From an uncultured Muribaculaceae bacterium (GTDB taxonomy: Bacteria; Bacteroidota; Bacteroidia; Bacteroidales; Muribaculaceae), in the NCBI GenBank assembly GCA_947627615.1, contig CANQWS010000027.1, forward strand, positions 1 through 41,317: 41,317 bases of DNA, written 5' to 3'. The position numbers and the translations under genes are program-made. The notes under the pieces were generated by a model. It saw only the letters and a program-made list of their open reading frames with translations. It searched no databases and was not told the DNA's origin. Shown in pieces: positions 26,010 through 35,207 of the stretch. Each line of letters begins with the position of its first letter. Positions within the stretch are counted from its first letter, which is position 1.

Positions 26010-27079
26010 GCATCCATATCCCGCCTTACGGCTTCAAGAAAATCCTCATTTTCCCCGACCGCATACCGCACTATGTTGCCCTCGGGAGAAATGAGGAATT
26101 CTGTCGGTAAGGAATCCACGGCGTATGAATCCTTTGGATTGCTGTCACTATGGTCCGTAGGATCTACCCAGAGATTAATCCATGGGAGTCTGTTTCCGGA
26201 AAGATAGTTTTTCCATGTTTCCTCATGATAATCAACCGACAGGGCTATGACCACGCAACGGTCTGAGTATTTTTCGACGAAATCCGTTAACGCAGGGAAT
26301 CCTTTCACACACCATTTACACCATGTGGCCCAGAAATCAAGCAATACCCATCGGCCCCTGAAGTCCGAGAGACTGACCTTGTTGCCTTCCTCATCCCTCA
26401 ATGTAAAGTCCGGTGCCTTTCCACCGGATTCATTCCGTTTCTTAATCTCAATACTTTTTTTGAATCCGGCCGCCCTTGTCGCCATCAGGTCATACAACGG
26501 CTGCAGCATACCGGTTCTTGCCTGAGATCCGATACTGTCAATGATCTGAGCGGACATGGCGAGAGGCATATATTGCATTGCCCAGACCCCTATGTCCTCG
26601 TTACGATGTGAAAGAGCATAGTCCGATGAAAAAACATACTGATCCATAAGAATGTCACCCGATGCATCTTCACTTCTTTGGGCCTGATGTGTTCTAACGG
26701 CTTTTCTGTAATCCGAAACAGCATCCATAAACTCGGTTCCTCCAACCGAAGCCTTACGGAAATCGCCGTTGTCAACAATTATTTCCACCGATTCTCCCGG
26801 ACCGATTATAACAGTGACGCTGTTTGTATCGGAACCGTCAGGCCAAACAACCACCTTCATGACCTCGTCATCGTCTACCCTTAACACAATCTCATCAGAG
26901 CATACGGTAACACGTTTCCAGTCAACGGAAGTTATTCCATTGCAGGCATCGGCAAAACTATTTGCGTCAACCACCACCGTATCCGGTCTGTTACCGTTGA
27001 ATCGCATTTTTATGTCTGACCCGAAGGCATCAAAAACCATCAGAACCAACGCTGCGTACAATATAATTACTTTTCTCAT
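26003..27079 (-). CDS. TlpA/ResA-type thioredoxin-like protein
   Basis: A 358-residue exported thioredoxin-fold protein. A signal peptide (about residues 1-20) is followed by an N-terminal part of the kind seen in Bacteroidetes AhpC/TSA-like proteins (DUF4369-like strands, then a helical stretch). The redoxin domain starts at GKAPDFTLRDEEGNKVSLSD, with the active site ATWCKWC (C254, C257) and cis-Pro region DSLPTEFLI. It is likely a periplasmic thiol reductase or oxidoreductase. Its ATG overlaps the stop of the upstream DUF6155-like gene by four bases, so translation is probably coupled. Confidence 0.9.
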   Translation of the reverse strand: MRKVIILYAALVLMVFDAFGSDIKMRFNGNRPDTVVVDANSFADACNGITSVDWKRVTVCSDEIVLRVDDDEVMKVVVWPDGSDTNSVTVIIGPGESVEIIVDNGDFRKASVGGTEFMDAVSDYRKAVRTHQAQRSEDASGDILMDQYVFSSDYALSHRNEDIGVWAMQYMPLAMSAQIIDSIGSQARTGMLQPLYDLMATRAAGFKKSIEIKKRNESGGKAPDFTLRDEEGNKVSLSDFRGRWVLLDFWATWCKWCVKGFPALTDFVEKYSDRCVVIALSVDYHEETWKNYLSGNRLPWINLWVDPTDHSDSNPKDSYAVDSLPTEFLISPEGNIVRYAVGENEDFLEAVRRDMDAY

Positions 27080-27603
27080 AGCATTTCCACTGTGTCTTTT
27101 AACTCCTGTTTAAGCAATTTCTTGAATTCATTCCCTCTCCACCATGACGATGACATTCCGTTTACGGCCTTTTCAATCCTCGGCAGATAAATGCCGAGCA
27201 GGCCGGAACCGTTGACATAGATTACAGTATCGTGGAGCAACCGGGCCAGACCGTTCTGTGTGGCAGGCTTGATGTTCTGTTCATTCCCAACGAGGCAAAT
27301 CACCTCCACCGCGTAGGTCATTATTTCCGCCACATGCTCGCTGCCGGGATTCAGGGAAGATATGTCCTTGATGAATCCGCGTATCTTAGTTGACCTTGCC
27401 TTGTTTCTGCCTCTTGAGTTCCTCGACATCTCTCGGGTTATGGCTGTCTTGGCCTTTTCGAGTTTTCTATCGATATCGGGAGCGACGAAAAAATCGAGAT
27501 AGGCTTTAGCCTCCGGACGTGCATCATACAGGTCCAGAACAAGTTCCGAGATCTGACCGGCGGTCATCTGTGAGAGCAGTTTCTTCAGTTGTGTCTTTGA
27601 CAT
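27076..27603 (-). CDS. DUF6155-like cytoplasmic protein
   Basis: A 175-residue protein with no signal peptide, rich in charged helices. It opens MSKTQLKKLLSQMTAGQISE, continues LYDARPEAKAYLDFFVAP and a basic stretch (SRGRNKARSTK), and ends with helices; this layout recalls DUF6155 (by eye). An upstream in-frame ATG at 27633 exists, but the family-like start is 27603. Overlap of four bases (ATGA) with the thioredoxin gene suggests translational coupling, though no functional link is known. Confidence 0.7.
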   Translation of the reverse strand: MSKTQLKKLLSQMTAGQISELVLDLYDARPEAKAYLDFFVAPDIDRKLEKAKTAITREMSRNSRGRNKARSTKIRGFIKDISSLNPGSEHVAEIMTYAVEVICLVGNEQNIKPATQNGLARLLHDTVIYVNGSGLLGIYLPRIEKAVNGMSSSWWRGNEFKKLLKQELKDTVEML

Positions 27604-27671
27604 AGGCTTAAGATAGAAAGCCGGATAGAGCATAACAGCCCTACCCGGCCTATTTCCTGATTAAAACTCGG

Positions 27672-29849
27672 TTATGCCTTCTTGACGCTGTCAGCTTCCG
27701 CAGCGGGAGCCGGAGCAGCCGACGGCTTCGATGCCTTGGCGGCTTCCTTTGCGGCCTCGCTGTCGGGCTTCAGCCAGCGGTCAAGCCAGCGGAAGAATAC
27801 ACGCTGCCACATTATGGCATTCTGAGGTTTCAGAATCCAGTGGTTCTCATCGGGGAATATCACCATCTCCGCAGGAATGTCACGCAGTATGGCCGCGTTG
27901 AACGCCATCATGCCCTGCGAAGCAAGGATACGGAAGTCAAACTCTCCGTGAGTGACCAGAATCGGGGTGTCCCATTTGTCAACGAAGCGATGGGGTGAGT
28001 TGGCGTATGTGCGCTGTGCGGCGGCATTGTCCTTGTCCCAGAACGGACCGCCGAGATCCCAATCGGCAAACCACATTTCTTCAGTCTCGAGATACTGGGC
28101 CTCGGTGTTGAAGATACCGGCATGGGCAATGAAGGCGGCAAAACGTCCGTCATGGTTTCCAGCGAGCCAGTAAACGGAGAAACCACCGTAACTTGCTCCT
28201 ACGGCACCGATGTGATCAGCGTCGATATAAGCCTCTTTCTTCATGTCGTCAACTGCGCTCAGATAGTCCTTCATGTTCTGACCGCCGTAGTCCTTTGATA
28301 TCTGCGCATTCCACTCGGTTCCGAATCCGGGAAGTCCGCGGCGGTTGGGAGCTATGACAATATAGCCGTTGGCCGCCATGAGGGCGAGGTTCCATCTGTA
28401 GCTCCAGAACTGGCTGACGGCCGACTGCGGTCCGCCCTGACAGTAGAGGATTGCGGGATACTTCTTTGCGGGGTCAAACTCAGGAGGATAAACAACCCAT
28501 GTGGTCATCTCTTTGCCGTCGGTGGTGGGCACCATGCGTTTCTCCACAGTAGGCATCTTGAGCTGACCGAGAAGTTCTGTGTTGACGTTGCTTATCTGCT
28601 TTACCTCTTTGCCGTTTACAGCCACTATCTCGTTGGGAGAAAGCATTGAATGGCGCAAGGTCAGCAACACGGTCTCGTTGACCGGACACAGTGATGCATA
28701 ATCGCAGACTCCGTCGGCAACTACGGTCACGGCCTTGGTGTTGACATCGATTGAGAACACCGGAGTCACACCGTCCTTGGGCGCGATGAAGTAGATTGAC
28801 TTTCCGTTGGGATTCCATGCTATGGCATCGGCCGTATAGTCCCAGTCTACGGTAAGGTCAGTCTTGACGCCGTCAGTCATGTTCATGACAAATATGCGGT
28901 TCTTGTCGCTCTCGTAACCGTCATGTTCCATTGAGAGCCATGCCACATATTTTCCGTCGGGTGACCATGCGGGTGCAGTATCATAGCCCATCATGCCTTC
29001 GGTGATATTTTTGGTTTCTTTCGAGGCTATATCGTAGAGATAGAGGTCGGAGTTGGTTGAACGGGCATATTCCTTACCGGTCTTTTTGCGTGACACATAG
29101 ATAAGTTTGCTTCCGTCAGGCGACCATGCGAACGATTCCACTCCGCCGAAAGGCTTCATGGGAGCCTCGTATGGCTCGTCGGCCATGATGTCTACCACGT
29201 TTTCAACCTTAGAGCCGTTGAAATCGGCAACGAGCGGATGAGGAATCTCGGTTACCCACTCGTCCCAGTGTTTGTACATGATGTCGTCAAACACACGTCC
29301 GGTAGCTTTGGGCAGGTCAGGATATATATCCTCGGCCGTGCGGCTGTACTTGACCGTGCCAATCATCACAACCTTCTTTTCATCAGGCGAGAACAGGAAT
29401 CCCTGAATACCGCTCTCAACGGAGCTTACCGCCTTGCGGCCGGAACCGTCGGCGTTCATGACCCAGAGTTGCGGCTTGTCGTCGACGTTGCTGATGAACG
29501 CTATTTTACGGCCTTCGTCAATCCATGTATAACCGTTCTCGCTCTCGGCGGTCTTGGTTATGCGCTTGTTGTCGGTACCGTCAAGGTTCATCACGTAAAG
29601 GTCAAGGTTGCTCTTGTTTTTCTCTACGCTTTCATAGCTTACTCCATAAAGGACCTTTGTCCCGTCGGGAGAAATTTTCGGATCACTCACACGGCCCAGA
29701 GCTTCAAGGGCGTCGATGTCATATCGGCCTTCATGAGGCGTGAAGTCAGGTTTGTCAATTATTTCGGCATTGTCCGAATCGCCGCCTGAACATCCACCGA
29801 TAACCAGAGCCGATGAAATCATAACGATTGATTTGAAATGATGTAACAT
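27672..29849 (-). CDS. S9 family prolyl oligopeptidase lipoprotein
   Basis: A 725-residue serine peptidase of family S9 (DPP4/acylaminoacyl-peptidase type). The lipobox VIGGC (C20) anchors it to a membrane. Residues 45-430 are a beta-propeller with repeated SPDGxK motifs. The alpha/beta-hydrolase domain carries the triad S553 (GASYGG), D638 (HGEFDFR) and H670 (ENHW). The last 30 residues are an Ala/Lys/Pro-rich tail (AAPAPAAEADS), unlike the compact end of most relatives. It probably trims peptides in the envelope. It follows the YgiQ gene by 33 bases, with a possible own promoter in between. Confidence 0.94.
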   Translation of the reverse strand: MLHHFKSIVMISSALVIGGCSGGDSDNAEIIDKPDFTPHEGRYDIDALEALGRVSDPKISPDGTKVLYGVSYESVEKNKSNLDLYVMNLDGTDNKRITKTAESENGYTWIDEGRKIAFISNVDDKPQLWVMNADGSGRKAVSSVESGIQGFLFSPDEKKVVMIGTVKYSRTAEDIYPDLPKATGRVFDDIMYKHWDEWVTEIPHPLVADFNGSKVENVVDIMADEPYEAPMKPFGGVESFAWSPDGSKLIYVSRKKTGKEYARSTNSDLYLYDIASKETKNITEGMMGYDTAPAWSPDGKYVAWLSMEHDGYESDKNRIFVMNMTDGVKTDLTVDWDYTADAIAWNPNGKSIYFIAPKDGVTPVFSIDVNTKAVTVVADGVCDYASLCPVNETVLLTLRHSMLSPNEIVAVNGKEVKQISNVNTELLGQLKMPTVEKRMVPTTDGKEMTTWVVYPPEFDPAKKYPAILYCQGGPQSAVSQFWSYRWNLALMAANGYIVIAPNRRGLPGFGTEWNAQISKDYGGQNMKDYLSAVDDMKKEAYIDADHIGAVGASYGGFSVYWLAGNHDGRFAAFIAHAGIFNTEAQYLETEEMWFADWDLGGPFWDKDNAAAQRTYANSPHRFVDKWDTPILVTHGEFDFRILASQGMMAFNAAILRDIPAEMVIFPDENHWILKPQNAIMWQRVFFRWLDRWLKPDSEAAKEAAKASKPSAAPAPAAEADSVKKA

Positions 29850-29877
29850 ATTGGTTGTTGATTAATCTATTCTGCTA

Positions 29878-29885
29878 CAAATTTA
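29878..29885 (-). promoter_or_regulatory. Possible -7 element for the S9 peptidase gene
   Basis: TAAATTTG on the minus strand fits TAnnTTTG and lies 29 bases before the ATG. No TTG was found at the expected distance, so this is weak support. Confidence 0.4.
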
Positions 29886-31805
29886 ATGATTTTTATTTCT
29901 TTTATTGCTATTGTTCCGCTTTTTATCCGCGAATTGGCCCCTTTCAGCAGTCCGCGGACGCGATGATGCTCTGTAATCAGGATACAGTCTGCCTATAAGG
30001 TCCTGCCGGTTCATGCGCTTCAGTGAGTTCACAATGTCGGCCCTGTTGGCCGGGTCATACCAGAAAAAGTACTTCCGTTGCGATTTCTTCTCTTCCGGGT
30101 TTCGCGCCGTGAACACCGGCTCGCCGGTATAGGGATGATAACCGGTGTAGTAGATTTCCGTTGCGAGTGTCATGGGCGTGGGCGTGAAGTCCTGCACCTG
30201 TTCCAGATGGAAATTGAGGTCCTTGGTCTCCACGGCAAGCTCGGCCATGTCCGATTCATGACATCCGGGATGGCTCGAAATGAAGTAAGGAATCAGTTGC
30301 TGCCTGAGGCCGCAACGTCTGTTGACATCGTCGAACACCCGCTTGAATTCATGAAAGAGCGAGAATTCCGGTTTACGCATGATTCCCAACACTCTCGCCG
30401 ATGTATGCTCGGGAGCCACCTTCAGACGGCCCGACACATGGCTCTCGATCAGTTCCTCGTTATAGCGCCGGTTAGTGCGGTCCGTGTCCATGTCGCCGGT
30501 CTTATGCATTGACAGGTCATAACGCACCCCGCTGCCTATGAATGACTTCCTGACCTCCGGGATGGCATCGACGGCATGGTAAATGTCAAGCAGGCGCGAA
30601 TGGTCAGTGTCAAGATTCGGACAGACCACAGGGTGCAGACATGAAGGCTTCATACACTTGCGGCACACCTCCTGATTCTTTCCCTTCATTCCGTACATAT
30701 TGGCCGATGGGCCTCCGAGGTCTGAGATGTATCCCTTGAAATCATCCATGGCTGTGACCTGCCTGACCTCGCGAAGTATTGACTCCTTGCTGCGTGACGC
30801 GATGAATTTGCCCTGATGGGCGGAGATTGTACAGAAAGCGCATCCTCCGAAACAGCCGCGGTGCATGTTGACGGAATGACGGATCATTTCGTAAGCGGGA
30901 ATAGTCTTGCCTTTATAGCGGGGGTGCGGATAACGTGTATAAGGCAAATCAAACGAGGCGTCGATTTCCTCAGTGGTCATAGGCGGCAACATGGGATTGA
31001 CCTTCACGACCATGTCGCCGTGGAGCTGCCACAGTACGGCCCCGGAATAGCGGTTGCTCTGCTGCTCGATGTGCCTGAAGTTGGCAGCCTGGGACTTTTT
31101 GCTGCGCTGGCATTCCTCGAAAGAGCTGAGAATAATGTTGCGGTCATCGGATTCAGGAATTTCCGAAGCCGGAAGCAACACCGCTGTCTGCATTACATCC
31201 CTGAGGTCCTTTATATTGTGGCCCTGCTCGAGAAGCCGCGCTACTTCCACCACGGTTTTCTCCCCCATACCGTAGATAAGCATGTCGGCCGGTGCATCGA
31301 GCAATATCGACGGACGCAGCCGGTCCTGCCAGTAATCATAATGCGACAGACGCCGCAGAGAAGCCTCGATGCTGCCTATTATCAGGGGCGTATCGGGATA
31401 TAGCTCGCGGATTATCCGCGAGTAGACTATTGTGGGGTAATCCGGTCGGGCGCCATGACGTCCGCCCGGGGTGTAGGCATCGTCGCTGCGACGGCGACGG
31501 GCTGCCGTATAGTGGTTGACCATTGAGTCCATCGCTCCTGCGGAAACTCCGAAAAACAGTCTCGGCGCTCCGAACTTACGGAAATCGCGCAGGTCATCCT
31601 GCCAGTTGGGCTGAGGCACGATAGCCACTCTGTAGCCGGCGGCCTGAAGAGTACGGCCAATGACTGCGGCACCGAACGAGGGATGGTCCACATAGGCGTC
31701 GCCGGAAAAAAGAACCACGTCGACATAATCCCACCCGAGCAGCTTCATCTCTTTCACCGAAGTGGGCAGGTATGCGGTAAGGTCTGTTCTTTTGTCAAGA
31801 ATCAT
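29883..31805 (-). CDS. YgiQ family radical SAM protein
   Basis: A 640-residue radical SAM enzyme. The N-terminal region (VDVVLFSGDAYVDHPSFG, residues about 27-45) is the B12-binding-like UPF0313 part. The [4Fe-4S] motif C-x3-C-x2-C is C318, C322 and C325 (HRGCFGGCAFC). Later come the partner segments SDLGGPSANMYG and CRKCMKPSCLHPVVCPNLD, which may hold another cluster or zinc, and a C-terminal DUF3362 unit (KYFFWYDPANRADIV) before a basic tail. The reaction is not established for the family. It overlaps uvrB by four bases and follows it in the same transcript. Confidence 0.94.
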   Translation of the reverse strand: MILDKRTDLTAYLPTSVKEMKLLGWDYVDVVLFSGDAYVDHPSFGAAVIGRTLQAAGYRVAIVPQPNWQDDLRDFRKFGAPRLFFGVSAGAMDSMVNHYTAARRRRSDDAYTPGGRHGARPDYPTIVYSRIIRELYPDTPLIIGSIEASLRRLSHYDYWQDRLRPSILLDAPADMLIYGMGEKTVVEVARLLEQGHNIKDLRDVMQTAVLLPASEIPESDDRNIILSSFEECQRSKKSQAANFRHIEQQSNRYSGAVLWQLHGDMVVKVNPMLPPMTTEEIDASFDLPYTRYPHPRYKGKTIPAYEMIRHSVNMHRGCFGGCAFCTISAHQGKFIASRSKESILREVRQVTAMDDFKGYISDLGGPSANMYGMKGKNQEVCRKCMKPSCLHPVVCPNLDTDHSRLLDIYHAVDAIPEVRKSFIGSGVRYDLSMHKTGDMDTDRTNRRYNEELIESHVSGRLKVAPEHTSARVLGIMRKPEFSLFHEFKRVFDDVNRRCGLRQQLIPYFISSHPGCHESDMAELAVETKDLNFHLEQVQDFTPTPMTLATEIYYTGYHPYTGEPVFTARNPEEKKSQRKYFFWYDPANRADIVNSLKRMNRQDLIGRLYPDYRASSRPRTAERGQFADKKRNNSNKRNKNH

Positions 31806-33883
31806 TCTGTCAGTGTTTTTAAGCGTTCTTCGAGTTTCAGGACCTCATCACGCAGATGTGCGGCCTCCATAAACTGCATTTTTTTTGCCGCCTCCACCAT
31901 CGCTACCCTCCGGGCCGTGATGGTGCGCATGAGCTCATCGCGATTCATATAAGGAATCACTGGATCTGCGGCAATGTCAACTTTCGTGGAGAATTCCATG
32001 TCATAGATGGCAGCATGGCGTTCCTCTCTCGATGACTTGGCCGGCTTCTTGCCGGAGCGCGGCGAAACTTTGCCCTCTACCTCCGCGGAATCCACCCCGA
32101 TTATCCGGTTACGTGCCTTGACAATGGCCTGCGGCGTTATGCCGTGTTCCTCATTATAGGCAAGCTGCAGCGTGCGTCGGCGCTCAGTCTCGTCGATGGT
32201 CAGCTGCATGCTTTCGGTTATCTTGTCGGCATACATTATGACAGTTCCGTTAAGATTTCGCGCGGCACGCCCCACGGTCTGGGTGAGCGAGCGGTGAGAG
32301 CGCAGAAATCCTTCCTTGTCGGCATCGAGTATGGCCACAAGGGAAACCTCCGGCAGGTCAAGGCCCTCTCGGAGTAGATTGACTCCGATGAGCACGTCAT
32401 AGACACCCGAACGGAGATCGTCAAGGATGCGTATGCGGTCAAGAGTGTCGACATCGCTGTGGATATAGGCCGTCTTTACCTGAAGCTTGTTGAGATAGTC
32501 ATTGAGTTCCTCGGCCATGCGTTTGGTGAGAGTGGTCACGAGCACCCTCTCGTCGCGTTCCACGCGCAGCTCTATTTCCTCCATCAGATTGTCAATCTGA
32601 TTCAATGACGGACGCACCTCTATCACCGGATCGAGCAGGCCGGTGGGACGGATTATCTGTTCCACCACCACACCCTCACACCGCTGAAGCTCGTAATCGG
32701 CCGGCGTGGCGCTCACGTAAATCACCTGCGGTGTCAGCCGCTCGAATTCCTCGAACTTGAGCGGCCTGTTGTCAAGAGCCGCGGGAAGCCTGAAACCGTA
32801 CTCCACCAGATTCATCTTACGCGAAAGGTCGCCGCCATACATGGCTCTGACCTGCGGGATGGTGACATGGCTCTCGTCAATTATCATCAGGAAATCCTTG
32901 GGGAAATAGTCAAGCAGACAGAACGGGCGCATGCCGGGCTTGCGGCCGTCGAAGTAACGGCTGTAATTCTCTATGCCGGAGCAATGTCCCACTTCGCGCA
33001 TCATCTCTATGTCGTAGGTCACACGCTCCTGAAGACGGCGTGCTTCGAGCTCGCGGTCCTCTTTCCGGAAAAACTCCACCTGCTCCCCGAGGTCAAGCTC
33101 TATCTGTGCAAGACCTGTCGCCATTCGTTTGGGCGATGTCACGAATATATTCGCAGGAAATATCTTGAATGCCTCATGACTGCCGAGCGTCACATAATCC
33201 GTGGGATAGAATGTGGCTATCGATTCAATCTCATCGCCCCAGAACACCACTCTGACCACTATTTCCTCGTAGGCCAGATAAATGTCAACCGTGTCACCCT
33301 TCACCCGGAATGTTCCTCTGGTGAAGTTGATTTCGTTGCGCGCATAGAGGGCGTTGACAAGTTCCCGCAGGAAAACGTTGCGGGCTATTTTCTGCCCTAC
33401 CCTTATGTCGATTACATTGGAGTTGAAATCCTCCGGATTGCCCATTCCGTAGAGGCACGATACCGAGCTGACCACTATGACATCCTGACGCCCCGACAGC
33501 AGGGCCGAGGTTGTGGCGAGACGGAGCTTGTCAATCTCGTCGTTGATCATCAGGTCTTTTTCTATATATTTGTCAACGGACGGTATGTAGGCCTCCGGCT
33601 GATAGTAATCGTAATACGACACGAAATACTGGACCGAATTGTCCGGAAAAAAATTCTTGAACTCACCGTAGAGCTGGGCCGCAAGTGTCTTGTTGTGGCT
33701 CAGAATCAGTGTGGGGCGACGGACCTGCTGAATGACGTTGGCCATGGTGAAAGTCTTTCCTGAACCCGTCACGCCAAGCAATGTCTGAGCGGGAGCTCCG
33801 TCGAGGACTCCGCGGCTCAACTGCTCTATGGCCTGAGGCTGGTCGCCCGTAGGCTTATACTCGGATGAAAGTTTAAATTCCAT
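31802..33883 (-). CDS. uvrB: Excinuclease ABC subunit B
   Basis: A 693-residue UvrB, the damage-verifying helicase of nucleotide excision repair. It begins EYKPTGDQPQAIEQL, with Walker A GVTGSGKT (37-44), the beta-hairpin region YYDYYQPEAYIP, DESH (IIDESHVTIPQ), the VGRAARN motif VI and a C-terminal UVR domain (AAKKMQFMEAAHLRDEV) that contacts UvrA or UvrC. Full length. The start is fixed by the family N-terminus. A -7 element ends only a few bases upstream, so the mRNA may be nearly leaderless. Confidence 0.98.
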   Translation of the reverse strand: MEFKLSSEYKPTGDQPQAIEQLSRGVLDGAPAQTLLGVTGSGKTFTMANVIQQVRRPTLILSHNKTLAAQLYGEFKNFFPDNSVQYFVSYYDYYQPEAYIPSVDKYIEKDLMINDEIDKLRLATTSALLSGRQDVIVVSSVSCLYGMGNPEDFNSNVIDIRVGQKIARNVFLRELVNALYARNEINFTRGTFRVKGDTVDIYLAYEEIVVRVVFWGDEIESIATFYPTDYVTLGSHEAFKIFPANIFVTSPKRMATGLAQIELDLGEQVEFFRKEDRELEARRLQERVTYDIEMMREVGHCSGIENYSRYFDGRKPGMRPFCLLDYFPKDFLMIIDESHVTIPQVRAMYGGDLSRKMNLVEYGFRLPAALDNRPLKFEEFERLTPQVIYVSATPADYELQRCEGVVVEQIIRPTGLLDPVIEVRPSLNQIDNLMEEIELRVERDERVLVTTLTKRMAEELNDYLNKLQVKTAYIHSDVDTLDRIRILDDLRSGVYDVLIGVNLLREGLDLPEVSLVAILDADKEGFLRSHRSLTQTVGRAARNLNGTVIMYADKITESMQLTIDETERRRTLQLAYNEEHGITPQAIVKARNRIIGVDSAEVEGKVSPRSGKKPAKSSREERHAAIYDMEFSTKVDIAADPVIPYMNRDELMRTITARRVAMVEAAKKMQFMEAAHLRDEVLKLEERLKTLTE

Positions 33884-33889
33884 AACTTA

Positions 33890-33897
33890 CAAAGTTA
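33890..33897 (-). promoter_or_regulatory. -7 element close to the uvrB start
   Basis: TAACTTTG on the minus strand, ending seven bases before the ATG. The -33 position reads TGG rather than TTG. If used, the 5' leader would be only a few bases. Confidence 0.45.
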
Positions 33898-34014
33898 GCA
33901 AATTTCAGTGACATAACCATGACACTATTAAAAAACAACAACAAATTCATTGAATACGTCATAAAATTCAATAAATCCGTTGCTACGGATAACATAAATA
34001 CGAATAAAATTTTG

Positions 34015-34022
34015 TACTTTTG
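34015..34022 (+). promoter_or_regulatory. -7 element of pyrE
   Basis: TACTTTTG fits TAnnTTTG and lies 37 bases before the pyrE ATG. No good TTG is found 19-20 bases upstream. A 6-bp dyad, ATCCGT-TGCT-ACGGAT (33975-33990), lies upstream in the divergent uvrB/pyrE space. Confidence 0.5.
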
Positions 34023-34059
34023 CACCATTCAATGATAATAATCACAAGCCATTGCAAAA

Positions 34060-34698
34060 ATGAAAAATCTCGACACTCTCTTAGCCGAAAAACTCCTTAA
34101 AATCAGCGCCATAAAATTACAGCCGGAACATCCGTTCACCTGGGCCTCAGGATGGAACTCACCTATCTACACCGACAACCGCAAAACACTGTCGTATCCT
34201 GAAGTCCGCAGTTTCATCAAAGTAGAGATGTGCCGCCTCATAATGGAAAACTTCGACACCCCCGACGCAATAGCCGGAGTTGCTACAGGAGCCATCGCCA
34301 TGGGCGCTCTCGTTTCAGACACCATGGGTCTGCCCTACGTTTATGTCCGTTCAACCCCGAAGGACCATGGTCTGGAAAACCTGATCGAAGGCAATCTGAA
34401 ACCCGGACAGAGAGTTGTGGTGATAGAAGACCTCATCTCCACCGGAGGAAGCTCGCTGAAAGCCGTGGAGGCAATCCGCGCCGCCGGATGCGAAGTTGTG
34501 GGCATGGCCGCAATCTTCACCTACGGATTCCCCATAGCCGTTAAGCGTTTCAAGGACGCCAATGTCAACGTGTGCGCGCTGTCAAACTACAACAGCATGC
34601 TTGACGCCGCCCTGAAGGCCGATTACATCCAGCCCGAAGACCTTGAGACCCTTAAGGAATGGCGCCGCGATCCGGCAAACTGGACCGCCAACAAATAA
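34060..34698 (+). CDS. pyrE: Orotate phosphoribosyltransferase
   Basis: A 212-residue enzyme joining orotate and PRPP to give OMP in pyrimidine synthesis. It shows the N-terminal LLKISAIKLQPEHPFTWASG, the YTDNRKTLSYPEVR orotate-site segment, the VYVRSTPKDHGLENLIEG loop and the PRPP-binding motif VVVIEDLISTGGSS. Length matches the family. Two genes follow at 45 and 41 bases, so a three-gene transcript is likely. Confidence 0.97.
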   Translation: MKNLDTLLAEKLLKISAIKLQPEHPFTWASGWNSPIYTDNRKTLSYPEVRSFIKVEMCRLIMENFDTPDAIAGVATGAIAMGALVSDTMGLPYVYVRSTPKDHGLENLIEGNLKPGQRVVVIEDLISTGGSSLKAVEAIRAAGCEVVGMAAIFTYGFPIAVKRFKDANVNVCALSNYNSMLDAALKADYIQPEDLETLKEWRRDPANWTANK

Positions 34699-34743
34699 TC
34701 TGCCCCTAAGCGGGATTCATTCAATTCACCAAATCTTCATAAA

Positions 34744-35166
34744 ATGGCAACCTATCAGGGAAAGCCGGTTGTGATCAAACATCCGGCCGAAGAAATATAC
34801 AATAAATTATCGGACCTCAGTTCTTTTCAGGAAAAGCTCGAATCGCTGCCTGCGGAGGCCCGCGAGAAGCTCGGCGATGTGCATTTCACAGCCGACAGCA
34901 TAGTCATCTCCGCGCCGGCCGTCGGCGAGATGGTGTTCAAGCTTGTAGAGAAAGTTCCGTTCACCACGCTCCGCTTCGCTGCCGAGAACTCTCCGGTGCC
35001 TTTCGGCATAACCATCAGCCTGAAGACAATAGACGAAAACACAACCGAAGCCGGCTCAAAAATCGAAGTGGAGATTCCGGCGATGCTTCGTCCGCTGATC
35101 GGAAGCAAGATGCAGGAGGCCGCTGACAAATTCAGCGAAATGCTCTCGACGCTTTTCGTTGCGTGA
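34744..35166 (+). CDS. SRPBCC (START-like) fold protein
   Basis: A 140-residue cytoplasmic protein with the layout of the SRPBCC/polyketide-cyclase superfamily: an opening strand (YQGKPVVIKHPAEEIYNKL), a helix, a central sheet (ADSIVISAPAVGEMVFKLVEK, then TTLRFAAE) and a long C-terminal helix (GSKMQEAADKFSEMLSTL). These folds bind hydrophobic ligands; no ligand can be named here. It lies between pyrE and a lipoprotein gene. Confidence 0.75.
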   Translation: MATYQGKPVVIKHPAEEIYNKLSDLSSFQEKLESLPAEAREKLGDVHFTADSIVISAPAVGEMVFKLVEKVPFTTLRFAAENSPVPFGITISLKTIDENTTEAGSKIEVEIPAMLRPLIGSKMQEAADKFSEMLSTLFVA

Positions 35167-35207
35167 ACGGGTGCCGGACAAGAACATAATTCTTCTGACA
35201 GACACAA

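Noticed and set aside
32867-33763. 298-codon plus-strand frame inside uvrB
   Set aside because: Antisense shadow of a conserved UvrB sequence.
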